DNA of 64,000 nucleotides from Sporocytophaga myxococcoides (GCF_000775915.1 NZ_BBLT01000006.1:1-64000); one strand, 5' to 3'. Positions 23,708 through 34,382 are shown, counted from the first letter of the stretch. Notes: generated by a model from the letters alone, not told the origin. A program made the numbers and translations.

Positions 23708-26700
23708 ATGCTATCGGACAAATTTCATCCTGCTGTTGCTTCCTGGTTTACCCAAACCTTTACTCGGCCCACTAGTGTGCAGAGTCAGGCCTGGAATGAG
23801 ATTAAAAAAGGAAAATCAGTTTTAATTGCAGCCCCGACAGGTTCTGGTAAAACGCTGGCTTCTTTCATGTCAGCCATTGATGACCTTGTAAAGCAAGGAT
23901 GCAATGGAGAACTGGAAGATGCAACACAGGTCGTTTATATTTCTCCTCTCAAGGCCCTTAGTAATGATATAGAACGAAACCTTCAGCTTCCATTAAAGGG
24001 AATTTCAGAAGAACTTGTCAAAACGGGTTGTCCTGATGTAAAGATCAGAGTGGGAGTCAGGACCGGAGATACAACCACTGTTGAGCGCTCTTCAATGATC
24101 CGGAAGCCTCCTCATATCATTGTAACCACTCCTGAATCTCTTTATTTATTGCTTACAAGTGTAAACGGAAGGAAAATACTATCAACTGTAAAATCAGTAA
24201 TCGTTGATGAGATACACAGTATTGTAGGCAGCAAAAGAGGAAGTCACTTGTCCTTATCGCTGGAACGTCTTCAGCATCTAACCAGAAACAAATTGATAAG
24301 GATAGGTATTTCTGCTACCCAGAAACCAATAGAAAAAGTAGCTGACTTTCTTATGGGGAATGCCCAAAAGAGACCGTGCAAGATCATTAATACAGGTCAT
24401 AAAAGAGCAATGGATCTTACCATTGTGGTGCCTGGTTCACCTCTTACATCTGTTATGTCTCATGAAGTATGGGGAGAAATTTATAACAGATTAGAGATAT
24501 TAATTCTTGAACATAAGACTACATTAATTTTTGTCAATACAAGAAGGCTTGCGGAGCGATTGGCGCTGCATTTAACAGAGCGACTTGGCCCTTCTGCCGT
24601 AACTGCTCACCATGGTAGTATGTCCAAGGATCAAAGATTTGATGCCGAACAGAGATTAAAATCAGGAAGTTTAAAAGCGCTGGTTGCTACTTCTTCTCTT
24701 GAATTAGGGATTGATATTGGATTTGTAGATCTGGTTTGTCAGATAAGTTCACCCAGGTCCATTGCTGCATTCCTTCAAAGAGTGGGGCGTTCAGGTCACT
24801 CCGTGGAAGGCAGACCTAAGGGTATGTTGTTTCCTCTTACAAGAGATGAGCTTCTGGAATGTGCTGCTATATTTGATTCGGTCAGAAGAGGGGAACTCGA
24901 TGCTATCGTGATGCCTGAGAAGCCTGTTGATATCCTGGCCCAGCAAATTGTTGCCGAAGTTGCTTCTGAAGAGCAGGATGAAGATGCTCTTTATGAAATG
25001 TGTCGAAATGCCTATCCATTCAGGGAGCTTACAAGAGAAGCGTTTGATGAAATCATCAATATGCTTTCGGACGGTTTTACAACCAGAAGAGGAAAAAGAG
25101 GGGCTTATATTTTTCATGATGTAGTTCATAAGAGACTGAGAGCCAGAAAAGGGGCAAGATTAACAGCCATCGTCAACGGTGGGGCAATTCCTGATAATTT
25201 TGACTTTGATGTAATCAAAGAACCTGAAAATATTTTCGTAGGAACCTTAAATGAAGATTTCGCTATTGAGAGTTTACCTGGAGATATCTTTCAGCTGGGT
25301 AATGCTTCCTACAGAATCACAAGAATAGAAAACAGTAAGGTAAAAGTAGAAGATGCAGCTGGGCAACCTCCTTCATTGCCTTTCTGGCTTGGAGAAGGGC
25401 CGGGAAGGACAACGGAGTTATCCGATGCAGTATCAAGAATCCGGGAGACTGTTTCAGACCTTATTGGTGAAGTAGATGAGTTTTCATTAAAGGATGAAGA
25501 CAATAATTCCTGGAAAACCAAAGGTGTTGATTGGCTAGTAAATGAAGTGGGGCTTTGTGATGCAGGAGCAGACCAGCTGGTGACTTATCTCGCATTATCC
25601 AAAGTAGCACTTGGCACGGTACCTACTCAGAAAAGACTGGTATTAGAACGCTTTTTTGATGAAGCAGGAGATATGCATCTCATCGTACATTCTCCTTTTG
25701 GAAACAGGGTAAACAGAGGTTGGGGATTGTCTTTGAGAAAAAGATTTTGCAAGAAATTTAACTTTGAGCTTCAGGCTGCGGCAACAGAAGATGCCATCAT
25801 CCTTTCCCTTGGCTCCACTCACAGTTTTCCTCTTGAGGAGGTTTTCAGTTATCTGAAAGAACAATCGGTTGAAGAAATATTAATTCAGGCCTTACTTGAT
25901 TCACCGATCTTTGAAATCAGATGGAGGTGGAATGCCAGTGTGGCACTTGCAGTTTTGAGAAGGAGAGGCGGTCAGAAGATGCCTCCGCAGCTGCAGCGTA
26001 TGCAATCAGAAGATCTTGTGGCGCTGGTATTTCCCGATCAGTTGGCCTGTTTTGAAAATATACAAGGGGAAAGAGAAGTGCCCGATCATCCTTTGGTAAA
26101 TCAGACTATTCATGATTGTCTTACGGAGGCAATGGACATTGACTTGCTGAAAGATGTATTGAAGAGAATAGAAAAAAGAGAAATAGAGCTTGTTGCCAAA
26201 GACCTCCGGGAACCGTCTCCGCTTGCTCAGGAAATTCTCACAGCAAGGCCTTATGCATTTCTGGATGATGCTCCGCTTGAGGAACGAAGAACCAGAGCAG
26301 TATTGAGCAGAAGATGGTTGGACGCTTCAGAAGCTGATGATCTTGGCAGATTGGATGCTGCTGCTATTGAACTTGTGAAATCGGAAGCATGGCCAGTAGC
26401 GTCCTCTCCTGATGAACTACAAGATGCATTAAGCATGCTTGGATATATTACTGAAGAAGAAATGAAAAGAGGAGATGGAAGATTTCCATGGGAAGAGTAT
26501 TTTCATGTTCTTACTAAAGAACAACGTGCAGCTGTATTTAAAACTTCTAAGGGGAATAAACTCTATATTTCTATTGATCGGGTTCCGCAATATGAATCGG
26601 TTTATAAGGATTTCAGATTAACTCCTTCTTTACCTGTTCCGGAAAGACTTAGAGAAAAAAAGTGGGGGAAAGAAGATGCCTTAAAGGAAATAGTCAGAGG

Positions 26701-28048
26701 AAGACTTGAAGGTCTTGGACCTCTTATGGAAGAGGAATTGGCAAGTCAAATGGATATTTCACGAAGTGATATAAATTATGTACTGCTCTCATTAGAACAG
26801 GAGGGGTTTGTATTCCGTGGTTCCTTTAATCCTGGTTCCAAATCTGTTGAATGGTGCGAAAGGAGACTATTATCTAGAATTCACAGGTATACACTTCAAA
26901 AGCTAAGAAAAGAAATTGAAGCTGTTTCTCCTGCAGACTTTATGCGATACCTTACCGAATGGCAAGGGTTGTCAGGGGAACAGGCAGAGGGCCCACTTGC
27001 AGTAGAAGCTGTTCTCTCAAAGCTGGAGGGGTTTGAAGCTTCAGCTGCTGCCTGGGAATCAGAGATCCTTCCGTCAAGAGTTGCCAATTACAATCATACA
27101 TGGCTGGACTATTGCTGTATGAGTGGAAAATTTGTCTGGGGAAGAATAGGTAAAACAGATGCTACTGTTAAAAAACTAAATTCACCGATCAAGACAACTC
27201 CTGTCATGCTCGTCTCAAGGAAAAATGCTGAAGTATGGAAATATGATGCGGGTAATAACAATGCTCCTGAGCTTTCAGCAAAAGCCTTGCAGGTTGTGAA
27301 TTTTCTGAAGGAAAGAGGAGCTTCCTTCTTTGAAGATATTGCAACAGGAACAAGGTTATTCGATTCCCAGACAGAAGAAGCAATTGCAGAGCTTGTTTCT
27401 GCAGGAATAGTAAGTTCAGACAGCTTTACAGGACTTCGGGCTTTATTGGTTCCGTCAAAATACAAACTGGAATCCTCTGCAAGAAGATCTGCACCATTTA
27501 CAATGAGCGACTCGGGAAGATGGAGCCTTATCAGGAATGAATACCATGAAGAGCCTTCGAAGGATAGATTTCTGGCAATGACAGCCAATGTATTGCTAAA
27601 GCGCTATGGAGTTGTGTTCAGGAAGCTTGTGGAACAAGAATCAGTGATGCCACCCTGGCGGGATCTTGTAAGAACGTTCAGGAAAATGGAAGCAAGAGGT
27701 GAAATCAGAGGAGGACGGTTTGTGGACGGTGTCTGGGGAGAGCAGTTTGCCTTGCCGGAAGCAGTTACAATGCTACGGGACATCCGTAAAAAAGAACTGA
27801 AAGGTTCGATGGTTGTCATTTCGGCTGTAGATCCATTAAACCTTACTGGTGTATTGCTTCCAGGAAAAAGAGTTACTGGATATTTCGGAAACAGAATATT
27901 ATTGAAGGATGGTGTGCCTATAGCAGTGCTTGAAGGCGGAGAGGTCAGATTTTTACAAGAGTTTGAAAAAATGGAAAAATGGGAGCTTCAGAATCTGCTT
28001 ATCCGCAAGAATATTGCTCCTGAGCTGAGAACCTACCTGGGTGTTTAA
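23708..28048 (+). CDS. lhr: ATP-dependent helicase Lhr
   Basis: The 1446-residue superfamily 2 DEAD/DEAH helicase has the full-length Lhr layout. RecA domain 1 carries motif I (AAPTGSGKT, 41-49), DEIHS near 168 and SAT near 202. RecA domain 2 has SLELGIDIG and QRVGRSGH. A winged helix, the Lhr core domain and a long C-terminal extension rich in winged-helix folds follow. Lhr translocates 3' to 5' on single-stranded DNA and is linked to DNA repair. The length matches the family. The gene stands alone, and an MTHFR-like gene follows after about 100 bp. Confidence 0.92.
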   Translation: MLSDKFHPAVASWFTQTFTRPTSVQSQAWNEIKKGKSVLIAAPTGSGKTLASFMSAIDDLVKQGCNGELEDATQVVYISPLKALSNDIERNLQLPLKGISEELVKTGCPDVKIRVGVRTGDTTTVERSSMIRKPPHIIVTTPESLYLLLTSVNGRKILSTVKSVIVDEIHSIVGSKRGSHLSLSLERLQHLTRNKLIRIGISATQKPIEKVADFLMGNAQKRPCKIINTGHKRAMDLTIVVPGSPLTSVMSHEVWGEIYNRLEILILEHKTTLIFVNTRRLAERLALHLTERLGPSAVTAHHGSMSKDQRFDAEQRLKSGSLKALVATSSLELGIDIGFVDLVCQISSPRSIAAFLQRVGRSGHSVEGRPKGMLFPLTRDELLECAAIFDSVRRGELDAIVMPEKPVDILAQQIVAEVASEEQDEDALYEMCRNAYPFRELTREAFDEIINMLSDGFTTRRGKRGAYIFHDVVHKRLRARKGARLTAIVNGGAIPDNFDFDVIKEPENIFVGTLNEDFAIESLPGDIFQLGNASYRITRIENSKVKVEDAAGQPPSLPFWLGEGPGRTTELSDAVSRIRETVSDLIGEVDEFSLKDEDNNSWKTKGVDWLVNEVGLCDAGADQLVTYLALSKVALGTVPTQKRLVLERFFDEAGDMHLIVHSPFGNRVNRGWGLSLRKRFCKKFNFELQAAATEDAIILSLGSTHSFPLEEVFSYLKEQSVEEILIQALLDSPIFEIRWRWNASVALAVLRRRGGQKMPPQLQRMQSEDLVALVFPDQLACFENIQGEREVPDHPLVNQTIHDCLTEAMDIDLLKDVLKRIEKREIELVAKDLREPSPLAQEILTARPYAFLDDAPLEERRTRAVLSRRWLDASEADDLGRLDAAAIELVKSEAWPVASSPDELQDALSMLGYITEEEMKRGDGRFPWEEYFHVLTKEQRAAVFKTSKGNKLYISIDRVPQYESVYKDFRLTPSLPVPERLREKKWGKEDALKEIVRGRLEGLGPLMEEELASQMDISRSDINYVLLSLEQEGFVFRGSFNPGSKSVEWCERRLLSRIHRYTLQKLRKEIEAVSPADFMRYLTEWQGLSGEQAEGPLAVEAVLSKLEGFEASAAAWESEILPSRVANYNHTWLDYCCMSGKFVWGRIGKTDATVKKLNSPIKTTPVMLVSRKNAEVWKYDAGNNNAPELSAKALQVVNFLKERGASFFEDIATGTRLFDSQTEEAIAELVSAGIVSSDSFTGLRALLVPSKYKLESSARRSAPFTMSDSGRWSLIRNEYHEEPSKDRFLAMTANVLLKRYGVVFRKLVEQESVMPPWRDLVRTFRKMEARGEIRGGRFVDGVWGEQFALPEAVTMLRDIRKKELKGSMVVISAVDPLNLTGVLLPGKRVTGYFGNRILLKDGVPIAVLEGGEVRFLQEFEKMEKWELQNLLIRKNIAPELRTYLGV

Positions 28049-28151
28049 TTTCTTCTATATGAGTTAATTTTATTGAACTCACCATTGGTGTTCTGATTTA
28101 ATAAATTTATTTATTATTTTTAGCTTTTGAAGATTAAGAACCAGAGAACTA

Positions 28152-29072
28152 ATGTTGACATACGGTATTACCCCTCCTAAAGCTAAAAATGCTGAAGAAC
28201 GCATTCTGGAAATTGCAGAGAAGCAGGTAAGCAGAATTAAGGGCCTGGGAGCGGATGCGCTTATCATTTATGATATTCAGGATGAATCTGACAGGATTTC
28301 AGATAACAGACCGTATCCATTTTTGCCTACGCTGGATCCTAAAGTGTATGCGGATGTCTACCTTAAAGAATTAACACTTCCTAAAATTCTCTTCAGATCT
28401 GTTGGGAATTATTCACCGGAATTGCTGCAGGCTGAACTTAAAGAAGCTTGTAACAATCAAAATTATGTCTTTGTAGGGGCTTCTTCACAAAATCAAAAGG
28501 TACAACTGACTCTGGATGATGCCTATCAGCTGTGCCAAAATGCTAATAGGAACATTCGTCTGGGAGGTATTATGATCCCGGAAAGACATCAGAAGAAAAA
28601 TGATGAACACTTCAGAGTGAAGAATAAAATTAACAATGGATGTGAGTTCTTTATTTCTCAGGCAGTCTATCATAGTGAAGCATCAAAAAACTTTCTATCC
28701 GATTATTATTATCTTTTCGAAACAATATCGGAAAAGATGAGACCAATCATTTTTACACTTACATTATGCGGTTCGCCTAAAACACTTGAGTTCCTTAAGT
28801 GGCTTGGTGTATCTGTACCTAAGTGGGTTGAAAATGAATTACTGAATTCTAAATATATTCTTGAGAAATCATTTGATGTCAGCTATCAGATATACAAAGA
28901 ACTACATGAGTTTGCAATGGACAAAAATATTCCTGTAGGCTTTAATATTGAAAGTGTTTCCATTAATAAGGAAGAGATTGAGGCATCTGTTGAGTTGTTT
29001 GAAAAGGTGAGAAAAGATTACAGAATCGCACAACCTAAACATAGTATACTAGAAGATACGGCATCGTTTTAA
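28152..29072 (+). CDS. Methylenetetrahydrofolate reductase-like TIM-barrel protein
   Basis: The 306-residue protein starts MLTYGITPPKAKNAEERI and carries MTHFR-family barrel features (ALIIYDIQDESDR, RLGGIMIPERHQKKNDEHFRVKNKINNGCEFFISQAVY). The last corresponds to the segment that binds folate and FAD in MetF. It diverges from true MetF at the N-terminus and C-terminus and probably belongs to the MTHFR-like proteins of uncertain substrate. It follows lhr by 104 bp and ends at a strong terminator. Confidence 0.7.
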   Translation: MLTYGITPPKAKNAEERILEIAEKQVSRIKGLGADALIIYDIQDESDRISDNRPYPFLPTLDPKVYADVYLKELTLPKILFRSVGNYSPELLQAELKEACNNQNYVFVGASSQNQKVQLTLDDAYQLCQNANRNIRLGGIMIPERHQKKNDEHFRVKNKINNGCEFFISQAVYHSEASKNFLSDYYYLFETISEKMRPIIFTLTLCGSPKTLEFLKWLGVSVPKWVENELLNSKYILEKSFDVSYQIYKELHEFAMDKNIPVGFNIESVSINKEEIEASVELFEKVRKDYRIAQPKHSILEDTASF

Positions 29073-29092
29073 AGATTAGAATTATAAGTTTT

Positions 29093-29129
29093 AAAACACC
29101 TGCCGGAATTTTGGCAGGTGTTTTTTTTT
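29093..29129 (+). terminator. Rho-independent terminator after MTHFR-like gene
   Basis: AACACCTGCC pairs perfectly with GGCAGGTGTT around an eight-base loop and is followed by a long T run. Confidence 0.9.
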
Positions 29130-29145
29130 ATCTAAACAGTTATTA

Positions 29146-29799
29146 ATGAATTATCAATTTTTCAATATGCAAAAGACAGAAAAAACAACCGCAAGCAGAT
29201 ATGCTAATCAACGTATGCATTATTCGGAAGAAGTAATCTTCCCGATTCTGGATGAAGCATTGTTTTGCATTGTCAGCTATTCATTAAACAATGAACCTTA
29301 TTCTATTCCCACAGCCTTTGTGAGAGAAGGCTCAAAGCTTTACATTCACGGTTCTGTAGGAAGCCATTTTTTGAGGCAACTGACTCCCGGAACTCCGGTT
29401 TGCATAACGGTAATGCTGGCAGACTCATTGATAGTAGCTAAGTCTGCTTTTCATCATTCTGTGAATTACAGATCTGTGATCATTTTTTCCAAAAGTGAGG
29501 TCATTGATGACTATAACCTCAAAGCTGAATTTTTCAAAAAACTGACAGAGAAAATGGTCCCGGGTAGCTGGGATTACCTGCGTCCAATGAAAGCAAGTGA
29601 GGTGAATAAAACGATGCTTATTGCTTTCGAGATCAAGGAAGCTTCAGCAAAGATAAGAAATGCTCCTCCTAGTGACGATGAAGAAGATGTGAATCTTCCG
29701 ATATGGTCGGGCCTTATTCCTATTTCCCCTAAAAGAATGACGCCAATTCCTGATGAATCAAGTGTCAATATACCATTGCCGGATCATTTAAAATCATAA
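29146..29799 (+). CDS. Pyridoxamine 5'-phosphate oxidase-family flavin-binding protein
   Basis: The 217-residue protein has a split beta-barrel: ALFCIVSYSLNNEPYSIPTAFVREGSKLYIHGSVGSHFLRQL, then VCITVMLADSLIVAKSAFHHSVNYRSVIIF. This pattern is seen in FMN- or haem-binding PNPOx-like proteins annotated as 5-nitroimidazole or flavin reductases. The HHSVNYRSV motif is typical of that subfamily. ATG 29167 (MQKTEK) is an equally likely start. The natural substrate is unknown. Confidence 0.8.
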   Translation: MNYQFFNMQKTEKTTASRYANQRMHYSEEVIFPILDEALFCIVSYSLNNEPYSIPTAFVREGSKLYIHGSVGSHFLRQLTPGTPVCITVMLADSLIVAKSAFHHSVNYRSVIIFSKSEVIDDYNLKAEFFKKLTEKMVPGSWDYLRPMKASEVNKTMLIAFEIKEASAKIRNAPPSDDEEDVNLPIWSGLIPISPKRMTPIPDESSVNIPLPDHLKS

Positions 29800-30064
29800 G
29801 ACTTAACGATGCTTGTCAGATAATATCAAATCTACCATTGATTGATTTATTAAATTGTTCAATTAAGACATCTTTTTTTACATTTGCCGGAACCGATAAA
29901 CATTGATTCAATACGCTGCTTTGGTTGCTTTTTCAAGCAAGCACAAGTGGCAGATCAACAGAAAATTTAAATGAAAAAGAGATAAATCTTTCTTTCCATG
30001 TTAACTTATCCCGAATAATTCAGTTATTAACTATTTTAGGCGTTCTATTAACATAAAAATATTT

Positions 30065-32098
30065 ATGAATCCACTTTTACAGCGTTATAATACCCCTTTT
30101 GGTACAATACCTTTTGATCTTATTAAAAATGAACACTTCCTGCCTGCCATAAAAGAAGCAATAGCTTTAGGTAAAGAGGATATTAAAAAGATTACATCCT
30201 CTAAGGAAGTCCCTGATTTTGAAAACACTATTGTGGCTCTGGAAAGAGGCGGTGAATTAGTAGGTTCGGTTTCTTCTGTTTTCTTTAATCTGAATTCAGC
30301 AGAGACGAACGATGAAATTCAAAAACTTGCAAGAGAGATTTCTCCTCTGCTTTCAGAATATTCAAATGATATCCTGCTGGATCAGGAACTGTTTGTGAAG
30401 ATCAAAACAGTTTATGATCAAATAGATAAGGTGACTCTTTCTCCTGAACAAAATACCTTGCTAGTAAAGACTTATAAGAGCTTTGTCCGCAATGGAGCCA
30501 ATCTGTCTGAAGATAAAAAGCTGAAACTTCGTGAAATCGATAAACAGTTGTCTCAATTGTCACTCTTATTCGGAGAGCATGTTTTAAAAGAGACCAATGA
30601 CTTTTTTATGGAAGTTACTGATGAGAAGGACCTTTCAGGATTACCACCATTTGTAGTGGAGGCAGCAGCCATTGCCGCCAAAGAAAAAGGCAAAGAAGGC
30701 AGCTGGATCTTCACACTTCAGTTCCCAAGTTATATCCCTTTCATGACCTATGCTGATAACAGGGCTCTGAGGGAAAAAATGTTCTATGCTTTCGGATCCA
30801 AAGCTTTCAAAGGTGATGATAATGATAATCAGAAAATTGTTTTGGATATTGTAAGGCTTCGTCATGAAAGAGCTAACCTGCTTGGGTATAAATCTCATGC
30901 AGATTTTGTGCTGGAAGAAAGAATGGCCGAATCTCCATCTAAAGTTAGTGCATTTCTGGATAACCTTCTTAAGTATGCTAAACCAATTGGAGAGAAAGAG
31001 CTAAAAGAACTTTCAGAATATGCAAGATCTATTGGGGGACCTGAAAAATTGGAAAGATGGGATATCTCTTATTATTCAGAAAAACTGAAAAAAGAAAAGT
31101 ATTCTATTGATGATGAAATGCTGAAGCCCTACTTCAAACTGGAGAATGTAATTGATGGAGTATTTCAGATTGCAGGAAAATTATATGGTTTGAAATTCAA
31201 AGAAATAAATAATGTGCAGGTTTATCACCCGGATGTAAAGGTATACGAAGTGTTGGATGAGCAGGATAAACATGTTGCTGTATTCTATGCTGACTTCTTT
31301 CCAAGAGCAGGAAAGAGAAACGGTGCATGGATGACCTCATTCAGAGGTCAGAAGAAAGTGAATGGAGTTGATATCAGGCCACATGTCTCTATAGTTTGTA
31401 ACTTTACGAAGCCAACAGGTACTCAACCTTCGTTGCTTACATTCAATGAGGTTACTACTTTATTTCATGAATTTGGTCATGCATTGCATGGCATGCTTGC
31501 GGATGGAACCTATGAAAGTCTTTCCGGAACCAGTGTTTACTGGGATTTTGTAGAATTGCCATCTCAGGTGTTTGAAAACTGGGTATATGAAAAAGACAGC
31601 CTGGATTTATTTGCAAAGCATTATGAAACAGGTGCTGCTATCCCACTTGATCTTGTTAAAAAAATCAAAGAGAGTGCAAACTTCATGGAAGCATACCAGA
31701 CAGTGAGACAGATTGGCCTTGCTCAGTTGGATATGGGTTGGCATTCAGGTCAAGCGAATGATGTTAAAGATGTAGGTGCTTATGAAAAAGAACTTCAAAA
31801 GGCAACTGATCTTTTACCACCGGCGACAGGCGCGAACACAAGTTGTTCCTTTTCTCATATATTCCAGGGAGGATACTCTTCCGGTTATTATAGCTACAAA
31901 TGGGCTGAGGTGTTGGACGCGGATGCATTTGAATTCTTTCAGGAGAAAGGTATCTTTAATAAAGATACTGCAACCCTCTTTAAGACCCACGTGCTTAGCG
32001 CCGGTGGCAGCGAGCATCCAATGGAGTTATACAAAAGATTCAGGGGTAAAGAACCTTCTCCGGAAGCCTTGCTTAGAAGAACGGGAATGCTTAAATAA
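30065..32098 (+). CDS. M3-family zinc oligopeptidase/peptidyl-dipeptidase
   Basis: The 677-residue enzyme has the M3 fold with zinc motif HEFGH at 468-472 (LFHEFGHALHGML) and the third ligand Glu about 25 residues on (SLSGTSVYWDFVELPSQVFENW). The Tyr/Gly-rich HIFQGGYSSGYYSYKWAEVLDADAF near 600 is a family hallmark. It has no signal peptide and an N-terminal NPLLQRYNTPFGTIPFDLIKNEHFLPAI as in Dcp-like enzymes. It degrades short peptides in the cytoplasm or periplasm. Length matches the family. Confidence 0.9.
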   Translation: MNPLLQRYNTPFGTIPFDLIKNEHFLPAIKEAIALGKEDIKKITSSKEVPDFENTIVALERGGELVGSVSSVFFNLNSAETNDEIQKLAREISPLLSEYSNDILLDQELFVKIKTVYDQIDKVTLSPEQNTLLVKTYKSFVRNGANLSEDKKLKLREIDKQLSQLSLLFGEHVLKETNDFFMEVTDEKDLSGLPPFVVEAAAIAAKEKGKEGSWIFTLQFPSYIPFMTYADNRALREKMFYAFGSKAFKGDDNDNQKIVLDIVRLRHERANLLGYKSHADFVLEERMAESPSKVSAFLDNLLKYAKPIGEKELKELSEYARSIGGPEKLERWDISYYSEKLKKEKYSIDDEMLKPYFKLENVIDGVFQIAGKLYGLKFKEINNVQVYHPDVKVYEVLDEQDKHVAVFYADFFPRAGKRNGAWMTSFRGQKKVNGVDIRPHVSIVCNFTKPTGTQPSLLTFNEVTTLFHEFGHALHGMLADGTYESLSGTSVYWDFVELPSQVFENWVYEKDSLDLFAKHYETGAAIPLDLVKKIKESANFMEAYQTVRQIGLAQLDMGWHSGQANDVKDVGAYEKELQKATDLLPPATGANTSCSFSHIFQGGYSSGYYSYKWAEVLDADAFEFFQEKGIFNKDTATLFKTHVLSAGGSEHPMELYKRFRGKEPSPEALLRRTGMLK

Positions 32099-32241
32099 GT
32101 TTAAAGCTAAAAGTTTAAAGTTAAAAGTATTAAGTTTTAAGTAAGATACATTTTCTAATTATATTTCTCTGGGCTCTAACATTGGTTCTCTCAGTATAGT
32201 AAAGTTTTCCTCAAGCCCCCGGAGGGGGTGGTATTCTGTCA

Positions 32242-32262
32242 GCATAGGGTATAGCCCTATGC
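32242..32262. repeat. Palindromic intergenic element
   Basis: GCATAGGG (32242-32249) pairs with CCCTATGC (32255-32262) around TATAG. A CCCCCGGAGGGGG hairpin sits just upstream near 32216-32228. Both lie between the oligopeptidase and a lipoprotein gene and lack a T-run. Confidence 0.5.
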
Positions 32263-32362
32263 ATGATTGAATTTATCCCTAATTGAGGACCTCCCTTAAT
32301 GAAAAGGGGAAGGTATAAGTTCTATTTGTTAAGAGTATTCATTATGATATAAACAAATTCAT

Positions 32363-32950
32363 ATGAGACATATATTATCGTTAATACTTATCCTGCTTCT
32401 GGTATCCTGTTCTTCTGAAAAAGTAAGTAAAGAGCAACAGGAACAAACAATAACTGCTAAAAAATCTACCATTAATAAGCATATAGAAGTATCAAATGAT
32501 TGTATTTTTGATACAAGTACATTTAAGTTTACATCTGAAGCTATTCATAAGTTCAATCCGAAGATTAAATTTCATTGGAATGAAAATGAAAAACATGCGA
32601 TTCTTCCTTTGGAGGATGGAGACAGTCTGATATTGCATATTGGAGGATGCAATCATTTTTCTTATTGGGCAAAATACAGAACAGATTATTCCAAATTTAA
32701 TGACAGTATTTATCTTTTGAATAAAGCAAAATGGATAGCTGAGAATTTCTTTGATAATGGTTTTGATAAAAATTATGTAAGGTTTATAACCGACAAAAAA
32801 TATTATCAAGAAGATAATGGCAGGCCGTTGATGAAAAGTTATTCTATTCAGACAGATAAGTCTATTCAGGAGAATGAAATTTATGAAGGCTTTTATTTTA
32901 TGCGGGATGGGGAAAGAACAGAAATCTGGATACATGGATATGTAAATTGA
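32363..32950 (+). CDS. Small lipoprotein of unknown function
   Basis: The 195-residue protein begins with a lipoprotein signal (MRHILSLILILLLVSC, Cys16 acylated). The mature part is soluble and mixed, with aromatic-rich stretches (ESFNPKIKFHW-like, NHFSYWAKYRTDYSKF). No family is recognised. It should be anchored in the outer or inner membrane facing the periplasm. No operon partner is obvious. Confidence 0.65.
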   Translation: MRHILSLILILLLVSCSSEKVSKEQQEQTITAKKSTINKHIEVSNDCIFDTSTFKFTSEAIHKFNPKIKFHWNENEKHAILPLEDGDSLILHIGGCNHFSYWAKYRTDYSKFNDSIYLLNKAKWIAENFFDNGFDKNYVRFITDKKYYQEDNGRPLMKSYSIQTDKSIQENEIYEGFYFMRDGERTEIWIHGYVN

Positions 32951-33186
32951 TAAGACCAATGAAATTTTAATTTATTCTTTTATGTGTTTTACTATAAAAT
33001 GATCATGCGCTAATGTTATAGAGCCGCTTTAAATATGCACTTCTAAGAATAAAAATATAGTAGCCGTCAGAGATTTAATTAAGCTTTTTCTTCATCATTA
33101 TTTATATAATGAAGTATTTTAAAATGGGTTAAAATTATTTTGAATTTTTTAATTTACATATACTTTTCTTAATACTTATTACTCAA

Positions 33187-33669
33187 TTGTATCCACGAAT
33201 AGAAACAATATCCGGTAAAATATTACTAGGGAAACATCTTAAAATGTCTTTAAAGGAAAATAAGACAGTAGAACTTTGGCGAAGTTTTATGCCATTGAGA
33301 AATAGGATAATCAATCCTGTATCATCTGATTTGTTTAGCTTGCAGATATATCAGCATATCAATGATTATATGAATCCGGAGTCTGAGTTTGTGAAGTGGG
33401 CTGCTATGGAAGTATCAGATAATATGGAAATACCACAAGGGATGGACTCATATTACTTATCAGGTGGCCTTTACGCAGTGTTTTTGCATAAAGGCGGTCC
33501 ACAAAACTTTCGTGAAACTTTCCATTTCATATTTAATGAATGGATGCCAGTTTCCGGCTATATTGTGGATCACAGAGAACATTTTGAACTGCTGGGCGAA
33601 AAGTATAAAAATAATGAACCGGAATCGGAAGAAGAAATATGGATACCGATCAAGAGGTGGGAGAGTTAA
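33187..33669 (+). CDS. GyrI-like small-molecule-binding domain protein
   Basis: The 160-residue stand-alone effector-binding domain has the pattern PRIETISGKILLGKHLKMSL, ENKTVELWRSFMPLRNRI, YYLSGGLYAVFLHKGG and EWMPVSGYIVDHREHFELLG. Family members start close to PRIE, so the TTG at 33187 is preferred to ATG 33244. Such proteins bind hydrophobic ligands without a DNA-binding domain. The role in this cell is unknown. Confidence 0.75.
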   Translation: MYPRIETISGKILLGKHLKMSLKENKTVELWRSFMPLRNRIINPVSSDLFSLQIYQHINDYMNPESEFVKWAAMEVSDNMEIPQGMDSYYLSGGLYAVFLHKGGPQNFRETFHFIFNEWMPVSGYIVDHREHFELLGEKYKNNEPESEEEIWIPIKRWES

Positions 33670-33737
33670 ACTGCCTATAACAATCTCATAAATCCCAATT
33701 TTAAGAAGTAGAATTAATTAATCAATTACAAGTAAAT

Positions 33738-34277
33738 ATGTCTAACGAACGTAAATTAGTTTTATTCATTGCCGCTAGTATGGACGGTTATATTGCAGCA
33801 CCTAATGATGATTTGAGTTTTCTTTCATTAGTAAATAAGGAAGGTGAAGATTATGGTTACTCATCTTTTATCCAAACTGTTGATACCGCTATTGTGGGCA
33901 GGAAAACGTATGACTGGGTCATGGCACATGTACCTGAATTTTCTCACGCTGATAAAGATACTTACGTTATTACAAGATCTCCAAGACCTTCTAATGGCAA
34001 TGTCACATTTTACAATGGAAATCTTAAAGATCTAATTGTAGAATTAAAATCAAAAAAAGGTAAGAATATCTTCTGTGACGGAGGTTCTGAAATCATTCAC
34101 GAATTACTTAAGGAAAAGCTCATTGATGAAATGACCGTTTCCATTATCCCAATACTGCTAGGAAGTGGAACCAGACTTTTTAAAGAAGGAGCTCCTGAGC
34201 AGAAATTAAAGCTTATTTCATCAAAACAATTTGACACAGGTTTAGCTCAGTTACATTATGTGTTTGAAGGAAAATAA
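33738..34277 (+). CDS. Dihydrofolate reductase-family (RibD C-terminal-like) protein
   Basis: The 179-residue NADPH-binding protein shows LFIAASMDGYIAAPNDDLSFL, VGRKTYDWVM, YVITRSPR, IFCDGGSEIIHELLKEKLIDEM and SIIPILLGSGTRLF, the signature run of the YyaP/RibD-C reductase group. It is not true FolA. It probably reduces a pterin- or flavin-precursor-like substrate with NADPH. It stands alone, 68 bp after the GyrI-like gene. Confidence 0.85.
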   Translation: MSNERKLVLFIAASMDGYIAAPNDDLSFLSLVNKEGEDYGYSSFIQTVDTAIVGRKTYDWVMAHVPEFSHADKDTYVITRSPRPSNGNVTFYNGNLKDLIVELKSKKGKNIFCDGGSEIIHELLKEKLIDEMTVSIIPILLGSGTRLFKEGAPEQKLKLISSKQFDTGLAQLHYVFEGK

Positions 34278-34382
34278 TAAGGTGATATAAGCTTATTATC
34301 CCCTGAAGTTTGACGGAATTTACCTCCCTGGTACATAATTCTATAAATTAGTTTTGTAGTTAGGTACTTAAAGAAAAAATCA

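Noticed and set aside
32098-32144. AT-rich TTTAAAGTTAAAAG string as a possible CRISPR-like or regulatory repeat
   Set aside because: The copies are short, irregular and of a type common between genes in low-GC Bacteroidota; no spacers of regular length.
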